Positions 62,744 to 63,738 of a stretch of 63,738 nt of DNA are shown piece by piece. Source of the stretch: Myxococcaceae bacterium (GTDB lineage: Bacteria; Myxococcota; Myxococcia; Myxococcales; Myxococcaceae); assembly GCA_016926755.1 (NCBI GenBank), contig JAFGNZ010000382.1:1-63738 (forward strand), given 5' to 3'. Made by a program: the position numbers and the translations under genes. Each line of letters begins with the position of its first letter. The first letter of the stretch is position 1. The notes under the pieces are model-generated. The model made no database searches, was not told the DNA's origin, and saw only the letters and a list, made by a program, of their open reading frames with translations.

Positions 62744-63271
62744 CTAGTGAACCTGGGGGGCCGCTTCCTTGGGGGTAGGCGCCTTGGGAGTGGGCTTCTT
62801 GGACGCGGGCTTCTTGGGAGTGGGCTTCTTGGCCACGGGCTTCTTGGGCTTCTTGGCCACGGGCTTCTTGGGCTTCTTGGCCCCCTTCCGGGTCTCCCAG
62901 TCCTCGGCACGGAACCGCCACATGACCAAGGGCACCCGACCGGATGCACGAGAGAACAGGACGATGTCCCCAGAGAAGTCTCCGGAGATCGCGGGGTCTT
63001 CAACGGTGTTGTGGGAGGCCCAGAGGGTGGCCGGGTCTTCCTCGTCACGGACCACCCGTCGCAGTTGACTGATGCGCTCTCGCACCAGAGCCAGCACGGA
63101 GTAGACGCCCACAGGGGCATCCCGCTCCTGTTCCTCGTCCAGTTCCTTCCTCGCGTGGAGATCCGCGAGCAGTTGGGCCCCCAGAGTCGCTCCGGACAAG
63201 GCTGCAAGCTCCAGGTCCAGGCTGACCACCAGGGGTCTCGGGGTGATGCGGAATCCGCTCTCTTCGGTCAT
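62744..63271 (-). CDS. Protein with Lys/Pro/Ala C-terminal tail
   Basis: 175 residues (MTEESGFRITPRPLVVSLDLE). The N-terminal 125 residues are a soluble mixed domain with DEEDPATLWASHNTVEDPAI and DIVLFSRASGRVPLVMWRF. The last 50 are a repetitive KKPKKPVAKKPTPKK tail, a basic nucleic-acid-binding style. AAAGGACGG precedes ATG 63271. The gene is divergent from an XRE regulator across an operator array, so it is probably controlled by that regulator. Family unknown. Confidence 0.75.
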   Translation of the reverse strand: MTEESGFRITPRPLVVSLDLELAALSGATLGAQLLADLHARKELDEEQERDAPVGVYSVLALVRERISQLRRVVRDEEDPATLWASHNTVEDPAISGDFSGDIVLFSRASGRVPLVMWRFRAEDWETRKGAKKPKKPVAKKPKKPVAKKPTPKKPASKKPTPKAPTPKEAAPQVH

Positions 63272-63314
63272 GTAGGCCGTCCTTTCGTCGGGTGTAGGGC
63301 CCGGAAGGCATGGT

Positions 63315-63403
63315 AACTCATGAGTTGGGTAACTCAACAGTTTCCATGACCGCTTTCCTACTGCTGGGGTCGGCAACTCCTGAGTTGTGGTAACTTGAGA
63401 GTT
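63315..63403. promoter_or_regulatory. Four repeated operator-like sites between divergent genes
   Basis: AACTCATGAGTT (63315, perfect palindrome), AACTCAACAGTT (63331), AACTCCTGAGTT (63375) and AACTTGAGAGTT (63392) share the consensus AACTCNNGAGTT. They form two pairs with 16- and 17-base spacing, and the pairs are 60 bases apart. A dimeric XRE protein could bind cooperatively and control both divergent genes. Confidence 0.75.
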
Positions 63404-63423
63404 GGGCTGGCCAATGTCCGCCC

Positions 63424-63732
63424 GTGGCCACATCCAGAAAGTCACCCCACACCCACGGACGCTCCGAAGTCCGGACAAGGAAGGACCTGGCACCCGCCAT
63501 CAAGCGGGAGTTGAAGCGCCTGGGTAGGCGGCTCCGCGAACTTCGCACAGAGCGGGGGCTCTCTCAGGAAGAGGCAGCAGAGATCATGGGGATTCACCCC
63601 AAGTCGATGCCGCGCCTTGAGGGAGGGAGCACGAACCCCACTGTTGCCACTCTCGTAGCTGCGGCAGTGGCCTTCAAGGTTCCACTCCGCGACCTGTTCC
63701 CGGAGAGCGAAGAGGAAGTGACCGGGAAGTGA
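63424..63732 (+). CDS. XRE-family HTH regulator
   Basis: 102 residues with one HTH (GRRLRELRTERGLSQEEAAE, IMGIHPKSMPRLEGGSTNP) and a short acidic C-terminus. It differs in sequence from the XRE family at 14-18 kb. GTG 63424 starts 20 bases after the last operator site, and no Shine-Dalgarno is seen, so it may be leaderless. The stop is complete, 6 bases from the window end. Likely repressor of itself and the divergent Lys-tail gene. Confidence 0.88.
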   Translation: MATSRKSPHTHGRSEVRTRKDLAPAIKRELKRLGRRLRELRTERGLSQEEAAEIMGIHPKSMPRLEGGSTNPTVATLVAAAVAFKVPLRDLFPESEEEVTGK

Positions 63733-63738
63733 CAGAGG

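Overview
The window is high-GC DNA (about 70% G+C by eye, strong G/C third-position bias) from a myxobacterium of the Myxococcaceae/Archangiaceae type. The clearest evidence is an adjacent traA-traB pair, the myxobacterial outer-membrane-exchange genes. Supporting features are Cys-rich repeat proteins, many lipoproteins, a kinase/cyclase/ATPase fusion, and histone-H1-like Lys/Ala tails.

Layout. 1-11 kb: the 3' end of a long Ala-rich repeat protein, an Ig-like lipoprotein, a dienelactone hydrolase, small exported or membrane proteins, a phospholipase-like/Ntn-hydrolase-like gene pair, a LuxR-type regulator and a metallophosphoesterase. 11-14.3 kb: a thioredoxin-like lipoprotein whose first CxxC cysteine is encoded by TGA (selenoprotein candidate), divergent from a large membrane GTPase. 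14.4-18.2 kb: four small XRE-family genes carrying five HTH domains and sharing related promoters, wrapped around a 57-residue secreted Cys-rich peptide and a Cys-rich anchored protein. 18.3-22 kb: traAB. 22-32.5 kb: a DCC/lipase-maturation-factor fusion, an MBL-fold protein, a large starch-active enzyme with Fn3, CBM25 and CBM20 modules, a second GTPase and an M23 peptidase. 32.6-37.4 kb: a TetR regulator with a sterol-desaturase-like enzyme, an amidohydrolase lipoprotein, and pgi. 37.4-49.9 kb: the Ser/Thr kinase fusion, a holin-like/DUF3618-like pair, envelope proteins, a 14-repeat RCC1 lipoprotein and an ADP-ribosylglycohydrolase. 50-52.2 kb: a nitric-oxide operon (truncated haemoglobin, ferredoxin reductase, NsrR, thioredoxin-fold protein) with an NsrR operator. 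52.2-56.7 kb: atpG, atpD and atpC, interleaved with a prohibitin lipoprotein and an exported protein; atpA is absent. 56.9-63.7 kb: a response regulator, a SanA-like protein, an AI-2E-family permease, a SMI1/H1-tail protein, a zeta-toxin/ParD-like pair, and a Lys-tailed protein divergent from an XRE regulator across four repeated operator sites.

How the genes work together. TraA and TraB form one functional unit at the outer membrane. The XRE array just upstream could regulate neighbouring surface genes, but this is inference. The haemoglobin operon reads as a split flavohaemoglobin (globin plus reductase) under NO-sensing control. The zeta-like and ParD-like genes overlap by 4 bp and form a toxin-antitoxin type unit. 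Most remaining genes are single accessory functions. No tRNA, rRNA, CRISPR array or insertion sequence was recognised.
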